Of a DNA stretch of 64,000 nucleotides, positions 16,864 to 26,489 are shown piece after piece (position 1 is the stretch's first letter; every line of letters begins with the position of its first letter). Under the pieces are notes generated by a model, which did no database searches, had not been told where the DNA came from, and worked only from the letters and a program-made list of their open reading frames with translations. Both the position numbers and the translations under genes were made by a program. This DNA comes from Specibacter sp038242155 (GTDB taxonomy: Bacteria > Actinomycetota > Actinomycetes > Actinomycetales > Micrococcaceae): assembly GCA_038242155.1 (NCBI GenBank), contig JBBSSM010000002.1, positions 116,696 through 180,695 on the forward strand, given 5' to 3'.

Positions 16864-17916
16864 TCAGAAATCAGTTGGTGCTGTCAGCCCTAGTTCCCGC
16901 TCCCCCAAGGACGCCAAAGCGGCAACCGCAAGCTCGGGCGGGACCAACTCCAAGGACGCCGGATTCCACCGCGGATTCCTGTCCTTATCCACCAGCTGCG
17001 CCCGGATCCCCTCGGCAAAGTCCGGCCAGCCCAACGCCCGCAGGGAAACCCGGAAATCCTGGTTCAAACCTTCCTCCAGTGTTGCCAGCCCCCGTGCCCG
17101 CCGCAGCGCAGCCAGCGTTACGGTGACAGCTGTCGGCGACTTTGCCGCCATTGTGTGCCCCGCCGCAGCAGCTGCGGGATCACTGACGCCTGCCAGGCGG
17201 GCAAGGATGGTCCCGACGTCGTCCGCCGCATAGCACTGATCAATCCACCACCGCTGCTGTGCCAAGGCAGAGGACGGGGGGGTCTGGCCATGACGCTCGA
17301 CGACGGCACTTGCGCTGTGCCGGGCAAGTTCGGCTACCAGCGTGGGCAGCTGAGCGGAGGAGACAAAATGACTGGCCAGGCCCATGGCGATCGCGTCGGC
17401 CCCGCTGACCAGGGAACCTGTCAAGGCGGCATGGGTGCCCAGCTCCCCCGGTGCTCGGGAGAGCAGGAAAGTGCCGCCCACGTCGGGAACAAAGCCAATG
17501 CCCGTTTCGGGCATGCCGATACGGGAGCGTTCCGTCACGATCCGGTGCGAGGCGTGGGCGGAAATGCCCACACCGCCGCCCAACACCACACCGTCCATGA
17601 GCGTCACTATGGGCTTGGGGTAGCGGCGGATGCGGGCATTGAGGGTGTACTCGTCGCGCCAGAACTTCTCACTGCCACTTCCCCCGGTGAGGGCATCATG
17701 GTAAATCGAGACCACATCCCCGCCAGCGCACAGGCCGCGGTCCCCAGCGCCGGAAATTAAAACGGTGGCCACGGCGTCGTCATGCTCCCACGCGTCCAGG
17801 GAGTCAGCAATGGCGCGCACCATGGCGTGGTTGAGAGCATTCATGGCCAGTGGCCGGTTCAACACCAAATAACCCAACTGTCCGGTGCGTGCCACCAAAA
17901 CTTCATTGTCCATCAT
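16864..17916 (-). CDS. 3-hydroxyisobutyryl-CoA hydrolase-like crotonase-family protein
   Basis: A 350-residue enoyl-CoA hydratase/isomerase family member with the longer C-terminus typical of HIBYL-CoA hydrolases in valine breakdown. 'RGLCAGGDVVSIYHDA', 'VVLGGGVGISAHASHRIVTE' and 'RIGMPETGIGFVPDVGGTFLLSR' match the family, including the Glu of 'MPETGIG' and the Asp of 'PDVGG' used in thioester hydrolysis. I chose ATG 17916 because GGAGG lies 8 bases upstream; the frame stays open to 17943. With the hydratase downstream it would cover two valine-pathway steps. Confidence 0.85.
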   Translation of the reverse strand: MMDNEVLVARTGQLGYLVLNRPLAMNALNHAMVRAIADSLDAWEHDDAVATVLISGAGDRGLCAGGDVVSIYHDALTGGSGSEKFWRDEYTLNARIRRYPKPIVTLMDGVVLGGGVGISAHASHRIVTERSRIGMPETGIGFVPDVGGTFLLSRAPGELGTHAALTGSLVSGADAIAMGLASHFVSSAQLPTLVAELARHSASAVVERHGQTPPSSALAQQRWWIDQCYAADDVGTILARLAGVSDPAAAAAGHTMAAKSPTAVTVTLAALRRARGLATLEEGLNQDFRVSLRALGWPDFAEGIRAQLVDKDRNPRWNPASLELVPPELAVAALASLGERELGLTAPTDF

Positions 17917-17981
17917 CTGACCATCCTCCACGTTGCAGCGCATGCGGCCAAGGTGCCTCGACCAGCGGACCCACCGTCAAA

Positions 17982-18935
17982 TTACTTGCTGACCTTGCCC
18001 ATGAGTGAGGCAATGGGGCGCAGGAACAGCGGCTGGGCGAGGAACCAGGCGGCAGCCATAACCACCAGGGACGCGGCGAAAATGCCAAAACCCCACCAGT
18101 TCACCGCGTCCGTGGCGGCGTACATGTGGTTGAGGTTCCGCAACGCACCGGTAGCCAGCACCAGGGTCACATGGGTCACAATGAAAATGACAAAGTAGAT
18201 CATGACGGGAAAATGCAGGGCCCGGGCCACCTGGATGGGGTAAATCCTGTTCAGGGTTTTGGCGTTTTTAGGCCACGCACCCGACATGCGCAGACCCGTG
18301 GCAATGGCGAGGGGGGCGGCAATGAAGACGGTGAGGAAGTACGTGAGCAGTTGCAGGGCGTTGTAGTTCACCCAGCCGTTGTCGGTGGGCCAGCTCAGCG
18401 ACAGGTACTGCAACCCGGCGGAGATGGCATTGGGGAACACATCCCAGCTGGTAGGCACAATGCGCATCCACTGACCCGTGGCAAACAACACGACAATGAA
18501 AATAACACCGTTGAGCACCCACAGCGCATCAAGCGTCAGGTGGAACCACAGATCCAAACTAATTTTCGTAGGCGCATGTTTGGTCTTAATGAGGCCCTTG
18601 TTATTGCGGGTCCACTGGGCAGCGGGACGCTTGATGGTGCGCACCTGCCAGCCCGAACGAATGATCAGCAGGATAAAGAAGGAGTTTAAGAAGTGTTGCC
18701 ACCCCAGCCACGCCGGCAAACCCACCGGCGCGCCCTCGGGCAGTTGTGACGCACCTGGATATGTTTCCAAAAATGACTGCACCGGCGTCAATCCCACGAG
18801 TGCACGCGCCACCAGCACCAACACCCCCAACAGCACCACAAGGATCGCCGCGGAGAGACCAATCTTGGCCCACAGGCCCAGTGCCTGCCAGCGCGCCTGA
18901 ATTCCGACGGCCTGCTTGTTCGTGGGGGTCGGCAT
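17982..18935 (-). CDS. cytochrome b/b561-domain membrane protein
   Basis: A 317-residue integral membrane protein with about five hydrophobic helices. Histidines suitable for haem b lie in helices: 'WQHFLNSFF', 'WFHLTLDALW' and the pair in 'ALHFPVMIYFVIFIVTHVTLV'. It resembles the membrane cytochrome subunit of thiosulfate reductase or sulfite-oxidase-type systems. Such subunits normally pair with a periplasmic or membrane molybdopterin or Fe-S partner; none is encoded in this window. ATG 18935 has GAGG 10 bases upstream; the frame remains open to 18995 with a poorer TTG start. It lies 65 bases upstream of the acyl-CoA genes, possibly in the same transcript. Confidence 0.8.
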   Translation of the reverse strand: MPTPTNKQAVGIQARWQALGLWAKIGLSAAILVVLLGVLVLVARALVGLTPVQSFLETYPGASQLPEGAPVGLPAWLGWQHFLNSFFILLIIRSGWQVRTIKRPAAQWTRNNKGLIKTKHAPTKISLDLWFHLTLDALWVLNGVIFIVVLFATGQWMRIVPTSWDVFPNAISAGLQYLSLSWPTDNGWVNYNALQLLTYFLTVFIAAPLAIATGLRMSGAWPKNAKTLNRIYPIQVARALHFPVMIYFVIFIVTHVTLVLATGALRNLNHMYAATDAVNWWGFGIFAASLVVMAAAWFLAQPLFLRPIASLMGKVSK

Positions 18936-19282
18936 GGTCTTCAAACCTCTTTCAAGTGCTTCTGCGTAAGCTGCCACCACGTGCATGTGGTTCAACAGTC
19001 TCTATTTCTAACAGATCACGGTGGTAGCCGAGCTTGCGCGGGCAGTGCCGTATCAATGTGAAGACTACTAGCCCACGCCACAGTGACGCATCCCGACGCT
19101 CCCTTCGTCCTGCCCACTTCCGGGCCGCACGTTCCAGGTCACGCCGGATAAGGTCAACTCAATGCCCTCGAGGCAGTGGGGTCTCTTCACGGAAATGGAC
19201 ACTTCAATGGCTCGGTGGTCATTGAAGTAACCACAGGCATGCTGTCCAGAAAACCAAAACACATATTTAGTCGCTAACACAG
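18936..19282. other. intergenic stretch with a short orphan open frame
   Basis: No complete gene is recognised. On the plus strand 19087-19230 is open and reads like a protein tail ('GRTFQVTPDKVNSMPSRQW' and 'GLFTEMDTSMARWSLK' before TAA), but it has no start codon at its front and no identified family, so it may be the end of a decayed gene. The rest should contain the promoter of the cytochrome gene on the minus strand; no clear boxes were found. Confidence 0.35.
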
Positions 19283-19314
19283 AAAACCCCCGGCCGGTAA
19301 GGGCCGAGGGTTTT
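19283..19314 (-). terminator. terminator of second initiator tRNA
   Basis: GC-rich hairpin bounded by AAAA and TTTT runs, just after the tRNA 3' end on the minus strand. It resembles the terminator at 15804-15834 in layout but differs in the loop and part of the stem. Confidence 0.8.
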
Positions 19315-19321
19315 CGTGGAG

Positions 19322-19395
<74 letters not shown>

Positions 19396-19472
19396 ATGTG
19401 TTTATTACTTTACCGTCCGTTGACGCTGGCTCCAAGTTTAAGGTGCGTGACGTTCATCTCCCTGCAACACCA

Positions 19473-19504
19473 GAGGCCCGGCCACCACGTGGCGGCCGGG
19501 CCTC
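19473..19504 (-). terminator. hairpin downstream of UPF0182 gene
   Basis: An 11-bp GC-rich stem (19473-19483 with 19494-19504) with an internal CCACGTGG palindrome in the loop, 30 bases past the stop of the UPF0182 gene on the minus strand. There is no T-run. Confidence 0.6.
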
Positions 19505-19534
19505 TCGCACCCATCCAGGACAGCTGCAACCCCT

Positions 19535-22500
19535 CTAGGGTTGGGCGCTGGGCGGTGCTTCAGGTGTTGCTGGTACTTCAGGTGCTGCTGGTGCTGCACC
19601 TTCGGCGGCAAGGGCCGCTGCAATGGCAGCCTCCAAGCGCTTCTGCGTCTCACCGTAGGCGGCAAAGTCTCCCTTGGCCAAGGCAGCCTGGCCATCCTTG
19701 ATCGCCGTGTTGGCGTCATTGAGTGCCTTGGTCAGCTCGGTGTTGCCGCTGATGGACGGTGTAGCACCACCTTCCGTGGAGCTGCCACCTGTCCCTGATT
19801 CCTTATCCACGCCGACGTCACCCGCGGCAGCTCCGGAGTCACCGCCAAAGAGCTGGTCAAGGGCCTCGTCCAGGGTGGCCGCGTAACCAATCTTGTCACC
19901 GAAGGCCACAAGCACACGCTGCAGGGTGGGGTACGACGTCGAACCCGTGGACTTTACATACACGGGCTGCACGTACAGCATGCCGCCACCCATGGGCAGG
20001 GTCAGCAGGTTGCCGTTAATGACATCTGATTGACCCAGTTTGAGCACGTTGAGTTGTTCGGAAACGGAAGGATCCGACTGGAAGGTGTTTTGCACCTGTC
20101 CCGGGCCGGGCACCTGGGTGGCGTCCGGTAATTCCAGCAGCTGTAGTTTGCCGTAGTCCGGGCTCTTGACGCCCTTGACGTTTCCAGCGTCACCGTTGGC
20201 TGCCATGAAACCGTACAGGATGTTGCGGGAGTCAGTGTTTTGTACTTCCTGCGGGATGAAGCTCGTGGTCAGGGAAAACGCCGTCTCTTCCTGGCCGGGC
20301 ATCTTTAAGGACAGGTAGTAGGGGGGCTGCTTATCCACGGTCGTGGTGGTGGGGTCGTCAGGGACACTCCATGCCAGGGTGTTCTTGAAGAAGTCCGTGG
20401 GATCGGTAACGTGGTAGCGGCCCATCAATTCGCGCTGGACCTTGAAAAGGTCTTCCGGGTAACGCACGTGGGACATGACGTCTGCGGACATCTCCGTAAA
20501 CGGCTTCACAGTGGTGGGGAAGACGTTTTGCCAGGCTTTCAAAATGGGGTCCTGATCATCCCAGGCAAACAGCTCCACTGAACCGTCGTACGCGTCCACG
20601 GTGGCTTTGACCGAGTTGCGGATGTAGTTCACGGAGGCATTGGGCATGGCACCGGTTGCGCCGGCGGCCGTCAGCGAATCCGTCGTCGCGTCCTGCAGCT
20701 GCTGCTGCTGGGAATAGGGATATTGCGAACTGGTGGTGTAGCCATCCACAATCCACTTGACCTTGCCGTCAACAATGGCCGGGTAGGGGTTGTTGTCCAA
20801 GGTCAAATACGGGGCAACCTTGGCCACCCGCTCCGCCGGAGTCCTGTCGTAAAGAATTTGCGACTTTTCATTCACGCCGTTTGTCAGCAAAAGGTCAGTG
20901 GACTGGAACTTCAACGCGTACATAACGCGATTGAAGAAATTCCCCACGCTGGGACCGGCGTTACCTGTAAAGGTGGTCAGCGACTCGTCGGCAGGATTGT
21001 CGGTATTTTCCGTGGGTGTGTTTCCCTGCGGACGGTCCAACTCAATGGGACCTGTGCCCTCGGGCGCACCCACCACTGAATAGTCAGTGGTTGACTGACC
21101 AAAGTAAATGCGCGGCTGATAACTCGTATCCGATCCCAAATCACCCTTGGAGGGGACACCCGACTGCATGAACACTGGCTTTCCATCCGAGGTGACGGTG
21201 TTGCCGTAGGCCGCCACCACACCATAACCATGCGTGTACACCAGGTGCTGGTTGTACCAGCTTTGCTGGTTCGGGTTAATGCCATCGGGGTTCAGCTCGC
21301 GCACAGCAATAACAGCATCCTGGACCTTGCCGTCAATGGTGTACCTGTCAACGTTGAGGGTCTTGGGGAACTTGTAATACGGGCGGTACTGTTCCAGCTG
21401 CGCAAACGTGGAGGACATGAGGTTGGGATCCAGAAGGCGGATATTGGCCGCAGTGTCGGCATCTTGACGCAGAGCGCCAGCTGTCGCCGTCGTCGTGGCG
21501 TTGTAGGGCGTCACTTGCATGTCAGCCAATCCGTAGGCATCGCGCGTCATATTAATATTGCGCTCAATGTACGGTAGCTCCACATTGCCTTCGGAAGGTT
21601 TGACCTGCCATTCCTGCACGGCCCACGGGTAAATGCCGCCAGCCACTATGGCTGTGACAGCTAACATGCCGGTTCCAATGAGGGGAAGCTTCCACTTGCC
21701 CAGGAACGCAGCCACAATGAACAAGATGGCCACAATAAGTGCTGCTGCAGCCATAATGGCCTGGGTGGGAATCACTGCATTGACGTCGGTGAACAACGCA
21801 CCGGCGCGGTAGCCGCCATTGTCCTGCAAGGTGGCGTAGCGGCCCAGCCAGAAGTTGGCACCGAGCAGCAACAAGAAGATTCCTGCCAGGACGGCAATGT
21901 GAGCTTGCGCTTGACGTGAGGTAAAGATGCCGCGCTCAGTGAGACGGATGGCACCGTAGAGATAGTGCGTGAGCAGGGCGGCTATGAAAGCAATCACTGT
22001 TGCACTGATGAGCATTCCTGCGAGGAAGCCAAGGAACGGCAGCGTATTGGTGTAGAAGCTGAGGTCCAAGCCGAACTCCGGGTCGGTGGATCCAAAGGGT
22101 TCGCGGTAAATAAACAGCATGACTTTTTCCCACTGGGCCATGGCAGCGGTTCCTGCGAAGAGACCAAAGACCATGGGCACACCGAGCATGACGACCCGAC
22201 GCACCGGCTCCAACTGCATTTGGTACCGGTTGAGGTTGTCTTCCATGGCGTTGTCGGGCGCGTAGACGGGCCTGGCTTTGTACGCAATGCGAATGGAGAA
22301 GTACACCGCCAAGGCCATAATCAAGAACGCCGCCACGAAAATCAATAATTTGGCCAGGCGCTCAGTCCAAAAAACCGCAGCGAAACCGAGCTGGTTGAAC
22401 CACAGGAAATCCGTGTAGATTCCGGAGAAAACCAGCACGGCTACCACCAGGGCCGCCACCACAATAATGGTGGGCATCAGGGCGCTGCGCCGCTTCAGCC

Positions 22501-22540
22501 GCGCTGGCCTGCTGGGCGATGGGGATGGTCGGGATGTCAC
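19535..22540 (-). CDS. UPF0182 family membrane protein
   Basis: A 1001-residue protein of COG1615/UPF0182, conserved in actinobacteria and without an established function. About seven transmembrane helices fill the first 300 residues ('IIVVAALVVAVLVFSGIYTDFLWFNQLGF' is a family hallmark). They are followed by a large exported domain with 'PYIERNINMTRDAYGL', 'YRPYYKFPKTLNVDRYTIDG' and 'FMAANGDAGN'. It ends in an Ala/Glu/Pro-rich tail including 'EGAAPAAPEVPATPEAPP'. GTG 22540 has GAGGT upstream. It follows the Lon-like protease gene by 109 bases. Confidence 0.93.
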   Translation of the reverse strand: MTSRPSPSPSRPARLKRRSALMPTIIVVAALVVAVLVFSGIYTDFLWFNQLGFAAVFWTERLAKLLIFVAAFLIMALAVYFSIRIAYKARPVYAPDNAMEDNLNRYQMQLEPVRRVVMLGVPMVFGLFAGTAAMAQWEKVMLFIYREPFGSTDPEFGLDLSFYTNTLPFLGFLAGMLISATVIAFIAALLTHYLYGAIRLTERGIFTSRQAQAHIAVLAGIFLLLLGANFWLGRYATLQDNGGYRAGALFTDVNAVIPTQAIMAAAALIVAILFIVAAFLGKWKLPLIGTGMLAVTAIVAGGIYPWAVQEWQVKPSEGNVELPYIERNINMTRDAYGLADMQVTPYNATTTATAGALRQDADTAANIRLLDPNLMSSTFAQLEQYRPYYKFPKTLNVDRYTIDGKVQDAVIAVRELNPDGINPNQQSWYNQHLVYTHGYGVVAAYGNTVTSDGKPVFMQSGVPSKGDLGSDTSYQPRIYFGQSTTDYSVVGAPEGTGPIELDRPQGNTPTENTDNPADESLTTFTGNAGPSVGNFFNRVMYALKFQSTDLLLTNGVNEKSQILYDRTPAERVAKVAPYLTLDNNPYPAIVDGKVKWIVDGYTTSSQYPYSQQQQLQDATTDSLTAAGATGAMPNASVNYIRNSVKATVDAYDGSVELFAWDDQDPILKAWQNVFPTTVKPFTEMSADVMSHVRYPEDLFKVQRELMGRYHVTDPTDFFKNTLAWSVPDDPTTTTVDKQPPYYLSLKMPGQEETAFSLTTSFIPQEVQNTDSRNILYGFMAANGDAGNVKGVKSPDYGKLQLLELPDATQVPGPGQVQNTFQSDPSVSEQLNVLKLGQSDVINGNLLTLPMGGGMLYVQPVYVKSTGSTSYPTLQRVLVAFGDKIGYAATLDEALDQLFGGDSGAAAGDVGVDKESGTGGSSTEGGATPSISGNTELTKALNDANTAIKDGQAALAKGDFAAYGETQKRLEAAIAAALAAEGAAPAAPEVPATPEAPPSAQP

Positions 22541-22649
22541 TCTCTACCTCTTACTTAGCAATGTGCATGAATACAACGTGTTACTTCCAGTGTTTCTATA
22601 GTGGTGGCACGAACGGTCCGCGAGCAAAGTTCCGTCTGTCACGCAATTG

Positions 22650-23729
22650 TTACGAACAGGTGGGCAGCGCCGAACCATCATTTCCGGAACCAATGACGGA
22701 AACAGCGTCATAGGCTTCTTTCAACGTAGCCGCCTTAATGACTTGCAGGCCATCCGGAACATTTCCAACAACATCTTGACAGTTATCTGCCGGTGCCAGG
22801 AAGTAATTGGCTCCGCCATTGCGTGCGCCCACCATTTTCTGGGCAATACCGCCAATTGCACCTACCTTTCCGTCCGGCTCAATGGTGCCGGTACCGGCAA
22901 AGTGTTTACCACCGGTGAGCTCCCCCGGTGTGAGCTCATCCATAATGCCCAGGGCAAAGATCAGCCCGGCACTGGGTCCGCCAATATTTTCCAGCGAGAT
23001 TTTAACGTCAAAGGGGAAAGTAAAGGTCTTTTGCAGGGCAACACCCAGCAGGTACTTCCCTTCATCACCCAGCCTGGGGGTGAGTGAAAATGTTTCTTCC
23101 ACACTGTTACGACGCACAGTCACATCCACTTCCGCACCTTTGCTGGACGCCAGCACCGCTTGAATGGCGGAAAGGTCCGTCACTGGTTTACCACTTAGGG
23201 CAAGCAGTACGTCGTCGGGCTTGAGGATGCCAGATGCTGCGCCATTTTCGGGAACTGAAGCCACAGCCAGGCTGGAGTTGAAATCAATACCCAGGGCCGT
23301 CATGGCTGCAGCAGTTGCGTTTTCCTGGGATCCGGTCATGGCCGCAGAGTTTTCACTATTGACAACGTCTTGACTGATTCCCGGTGCATAGATGAGCTCG
23401 GCCGGATAAATGGTGTGCGAGGGCGTCAACCAGGACCTTAACGCTCCGAAAAAGTTAATGCTGTTGCCGGGCAGTCCCCCCGCCAGGCGCACAGTGGTTA
23501 GGTCCAGGGCTCCGGAGGTGGCGGGGAAACTTTCATGGCCGCTGATCGTGATGATGGGCTCGTCGCCTATTTTGCCAATGGTGTTGATGGCCGGACCCGG
23601 CGACTCCACCACGTAGGGAACGGGGATCGTTACAGCCGCAACTGCCAAGACCGCAGCCACGGCACCAGAAATGATCATGGCCGGCACCCGGCGATCGCGC
23701 GTTATCTTCGGCGCAACGGGGTTCTCCAT
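22650..23729 (-). CDS. YlbL-like membrane-anchored PDZ / Lon-type Ser-Lys protease
   Basis: About 359 residues. One N-terminal membrane helix (about 16-36) is followed by a PDZ-like domain (about 150-210, 'SGILKPDDVLLALSGKPVTDLSAI') and a Lon-type proteolytic domain. The catalytic Ser is in 'ENIGGPSAGLIFALGIMDEL' (about residue 253) and the Lys in 'VGAIGGIAQK' (about 298), 45 residues apart as in Lon. The active site faces outside, so it should cleave membrane or exported proteins. ATG 23729 has only AGGA close by; TTG 23744 with GGGGAAAGG 8 bases upstream is a serious alternative start. DUF2342 is divergent. Confidence 0.9.
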   Translation of the reverse strand: MENPVAPKITRDRRVPAMIISGAVAAVLAVAAVTIPVPYVVESPGPAINTIGKIGDEPIITISGHESFPATSGALDLTTVRLAGGLPGNSINFFGALRSWLTPSHTIYPAELIYAPGISQDVVNSENSAAMTGSQENATAAAMTALGIDFNSSLAVASVPENGAASGILKPDDVLLALSGKPVTDLSAIQAVLASSKGAEVDVTVRRNSVEETFSLTPRLGDEGKYLLGVALQKTFTFPFDVKISLENIGGPSAGLIFALGIMDELTPGELTGGKHFAGTGTIEPDGKVGAIGGIAQKMVGARNGGANYFLAPADNCQDVVGNVPDGLQVIKAATLKEAYDAVSVIGSGNDGSALPTCS

Positions 23730-23998
23730 CGTGTCCTGGCTCAAATGCGTGACCTTTCCCCGTGTCCTAAGACCCCGTTGGTCCTTAGTAAAATCGGGTA
23801 CCAACACCCAATCGTACTGTGTTTAAATGTGTTGTTCTTGTGGCAGCGCTGTGAGTTCCCCGCCACCTGCTGTCTTCCTCATTCTGGTGGCAACCAACCC
23901 TTTGCCTGTAGCGAACAGCGCCCAGTGCGAGGGCGACAAGGCGGCCCAGCGGCGGTAACGTGAAGTCATTCAGCGTCCATGCCAACGAACGGGCCATC

Positions 23999-25498
23999 AT
24001 GTCTTCCACACCAGCCAATAACGACGACGACACCCCGAAGGATCCGCTTCAGGAAATGCTCGCCAATCTTTTGGGCGGCCAGGGCATAGAGGGCTTTGAC
24101 CCGGCGGAGCTGGCGAAGGCTGCCGGACTGCCTTCCGATCCCAATGCTTTATCGCAAATGTTCGCCCAGGTTCAAGCCATGATGAGTGGCTCCTCCGACA
24201 CCCCCGTCAATTGGGACATGGCGCGCGATGCCGCCCGCAAGGCCGCCGCTGGCGGTGACCCTTCCGTCACACCCCAGCAACAACGTGAAGTGGATGAAGC
24301 CCTCCGCCTGGCTGAAATGTGGTTGGACCCCTTTACCGAGTTGGCCGCCACCGCCATTATTGGCCGCGCCTGGTCAAGGGCTGAATGGGTTGAGGAGACG
24401 CTGGGCACGTGGCAACGGTTGACCGAGCCAGTGGCCAACAGCATTGCCTTTGCCATTTCCACAGCCATGAATGAACAGCTTCCCGAAGAAATGAAATCCA
24501 TGATGGGGGGCGCTGCCTCCATGATGCAAAACATGGGCGGCGCCTTGTTTGGGTTGCAGCTGGGTCAGGCTGTGGGCGCGCTCGCCAAGGAAGTCGTGGG
24601 CTCCACTGACATTGGCATCCCGCTGGCGGACCTCCAAATGGCATTGTTGCCGGCAAATGTAAAGGCCTTCGGCGAGGGACTGGAAGTTCCTGAACAGGAG
24701 GTGCTGCTGTTCCTGGCGCTGCGCGAAGCTGCCCATGCCCGCCTCTTTGTCCAGGTTCCGTGGTTGCGCGGGCATTTGCTGGGCGCCATTGAGTCCTATG
24801 CCCGCGGCATCCACATTGACATGTCGCGCATTGAGGATTTGGCCCAGAACCTGGATCCGTCCAATCCTGAGGCGCTGCAAGCTGCCCTGTCCGAGGGCGT
24901 GTTCATGCCTGCCCGCACCCCCGAGCAGGACGCGGCCCTCGCCAAACTGGAAACAGCTCTGGCCCTCGTGGAAGGTTGGGTGGATGAGGTTTCCTTTGCG
25001 GCGGCCGCCAACCTGCCCTCGGCAAGTGCCATCCGCGAAACCATCCGCCGCCGGCGTGCTACAGGCGGACCGGCGGAGCATGCCTTTGGGTCCCTCGTGG
25101 GCTTGGAACTGCGACCGCGCCGGCTCCGTGAAGCTGCATCCCTGTGGGCCTCCCTGCTGGAACAGCGCGGCATGGCGGGCCGGGACGCTATTTGGGATCA
25201 CCCGGATCTGCTGCCCACGGCGGCTGATCTTGACGATGCGGCAGGCTTTAGTGACCGCCGCAGTGCCGCCGACGCCTCGGAGTCCGACGTCGATGCGGCG
25301 CTGGCCAAGCTGCTCGACGGTGGTTTCGACGATTTCGACGGGAGTGAGGCGTCCCAGGGTGACGCGTCCCAGGGCGAAGCGGCGGATCCCGGCACCCCCG
25401 AGCCTGCCGAGGGCCCGGCAGTGGCCGGAGATGCAGAAAAGCCCCATGACGTGGACAGTCCTGACGCCGACCCGGATCACCCCATGCAGGAGAAGTAA
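23999..25498 (+). CDS. DUF2342 / zinc-dependent metalloprotease-like protein
   Basis: A 499-residue actinobacterial protein of the DUF2342 family, annotated in databases as putative hydrolase or zinc metalloprotease. The motif 'LFLALREAAHARLFVQVPWLRGHL' contains the conserved E-A-A-H core of the family. The N-terminus 'DPLQEMLANLLGGQGIEGFDP' and 'DMARDAARKAAAGGDPSVT' are also typical, and the last 80 residues are acidic, Ala/Gly/Pro-rich and probably disordered. ATG 23999 is preferred: a TAACGT hexamer covers GTG 23960, so transcription would start downstream of that codon. The exact biochemical role is unproven. Confidence 0.88.
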   Translation: MSSTPANNDDDTPKDPLQEMLANLLGGQGIEGFDPAELAKAAGLPSDPNALSQMFAQVQAMMSGSSDTPVNWDMARDAARKAAAGGDPSVTPQQQREVDEALRLAEMWLDPFTELAATAIIGRAWSRAEWVEETLGTWQRLTEPVANSIAFAISTAMNEQLPEEMKSMMGGAASMMQNMGGALFGLQLGQAVGALAKEVVGSTDIGIPLADLQMALLPANVKAFGEGLEVPEQEVLLFLALREAAHARLFVQVPWLRGHLLGAIESYARGIHIDMSRIEDLAQNLDPSNPEALQAALSEGVFMPARTPEQDAALAKLETALALVEGWVDEVSFAAAANLPSASAIRETIRRRRATGGPAEHAFGSLVGLELRPRRLREAASLWASLLEQRGMAGRDAIWDHPDLLPTAADLDDAAGFSDRRSAADASESDVDAALAKLLDGGFDDFDGSEASQGDASQGEAADPGTPEPAEGPAVAGDAEKPHDVDSPDADPDHPMQEK

Positions 25499-25512
25499 CT
25501 TTTTTCGCCAAG

Positions 25513-25567
25513 GCAGGCCATCGGCTCAACCACTGTTCATTAACGGTGGCCAGAGCCGGTGGCCTGC
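25513..25567 (+). terminator. long hairpin terminator between convergent genes
   Basis: A 15-bp arm (25513-25527) pairs with 25553-25567 with one G.T-type difference, and a second short stem sits in the loop. A T-rich stretch follows. It serves the DUF2342 gene and probably also the metallopeptidase on the opposite strand. Confidence 0.75.
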
Positions 25568-25572
25568 GTTTG

Positions 25573-26316
25573 TTAAAACCCGGAGTCGTCCTCCGCAGGG
25601 CAATCAGTATCAATGCTGCGCTCCATGGCCGTGATATTTCGGGCCGAGGCAAAGGACGCTCCTTCAAGGTAGGCCCGGGCAGCCTCCAGCCGGGAAAAGC
25701 CTGCAAGTTCACGCCAAAAATCACGGCCGTGGTGTGAGTGCAAAAGATGCGCCAGTTCATGCAGTAAAACGTAATCCACCACCCAACCGGGCATGCCCTG
25801 CACATGGTGGGAGATGCGAATGGTTTTCCGGGCCGGTGTGGCCGAGCCCCAGCGACTATTTTGGTTAGTGACCCAGCGAACCGAAAAGGGAACGGCCCGT
25901 CCCCCCAAGTATTGGGCAGACAGCGCCAGACTGCGTTGCATTAGCGCCTCATCCCCCGCGGGCCCCCGTCTCCCAATGGGCTCTTTCAAGGTGCCCTGCT
26001 CCAAACGGGACACCAAGCGCGGCACCCAATACTTTTCATCTTCCACGCTCAGCGCCGCCGGCACGGCAATCACTGCCTGCCCGTCCTCCCAAAAGGCCGC
26101 AAGACTGCTTTTGCGTCGGGCAGTGCGCCGTACAACAACCGCCCCGCCATTGCTGAGTGTGTGGGAAGACAGGGTGTCCCCCAGGGAACCTGCTGCAGCA
26201 ATGCCAGGTGGCGTTTTGCGCAAACTACTTCCCCGCACGGGTTGCTTGGTCCGGGCCATGGGGGTGACGGCCGTGACGGTGACGGCCGGGGAAGGCAGTG
26301 ATGAAGTGGCTGACAT
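25573..26316 (-). CDS. YgjP/SprT-like (M48-type) zinc metallopeptidase
   Basis: A 247-residue protein with the zinc-protease motif 'LLHELAHLLHSHHGRDFW' (HExxH, with a further His region) and, upstream, 'NQNSRWGSATPARKTIRISHHVQGMPGWVVDYV', the order seen in YgjP-like/DUF45 metallopeptidases. The N-terminal 60 residues are Ser/Thr/Pro-rich. ATG 26316 is chosen because a TACATT -10 box lies exactly six bases upstream (leaderless), excluding the open frame up to 26496. It is divergent from the ThiF-like gene. Substrate unknown. Confidence 0.85.
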   Translation of the reverse strand: MSATSSLPSPAVTVTAVTPMARTKQPVRGSSLRKTPPGIAAAGSLGDTLSSHTLSNGGAVVVRRTARRKSSLAAFWEDGQAVIAVPAALSVEDEKYWVPRLVSRLEQGTLKEPIGRRGPAGDEALMQRSLALSAQYLGGRAVPFSVRWVTNQNSRWGSATPARKTIRISHHVQGMPGWVVDYVLLHELAHLLHSHHGRDFWRELAGFSRLEAARAYLEGASFASARNITAMERSIDTDCPAEDDSGF

Positions 26317-26322
26317 GCTTTG

Positions 26323-26328
26323 AATGTA
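26323..26328 (-). promoter_or_regulatory. -10 element of leaderless metallopeptidase gene
   Basis: On the minus strand TACATT, then CAAAGC, then ATG 26316: six-base spacing, no Shine-Dalgarno. Confidence 0.55.
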
Positions 26329-26489
26329 CAAGTATTTTTCTACCACTGCGATCGATCCCCCGGCAATTGTGGATAAAGGATCGGTGTGGATAACCCCGCA
26401 CTCCCGCAGCGTCAACGTGCCATGATGAAAAGAACAAGGCGCCGCGTCCGGCAGCGGACGGAGCCGTTCCTCGCACAGGGAGGCCAAGG

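Noticed and set aside
16860..16950. Mobile element between the tRNA copies
   Set aside because: No transposase, integrase or terminal inverted repeats between 15919 and 19321; only metabolic genes.
24374..25480. 368-codon minus-strand open frame opposite the DUF2342 gene
   Set aside because: Shadow of a confidently coded gene; no family resemblance.
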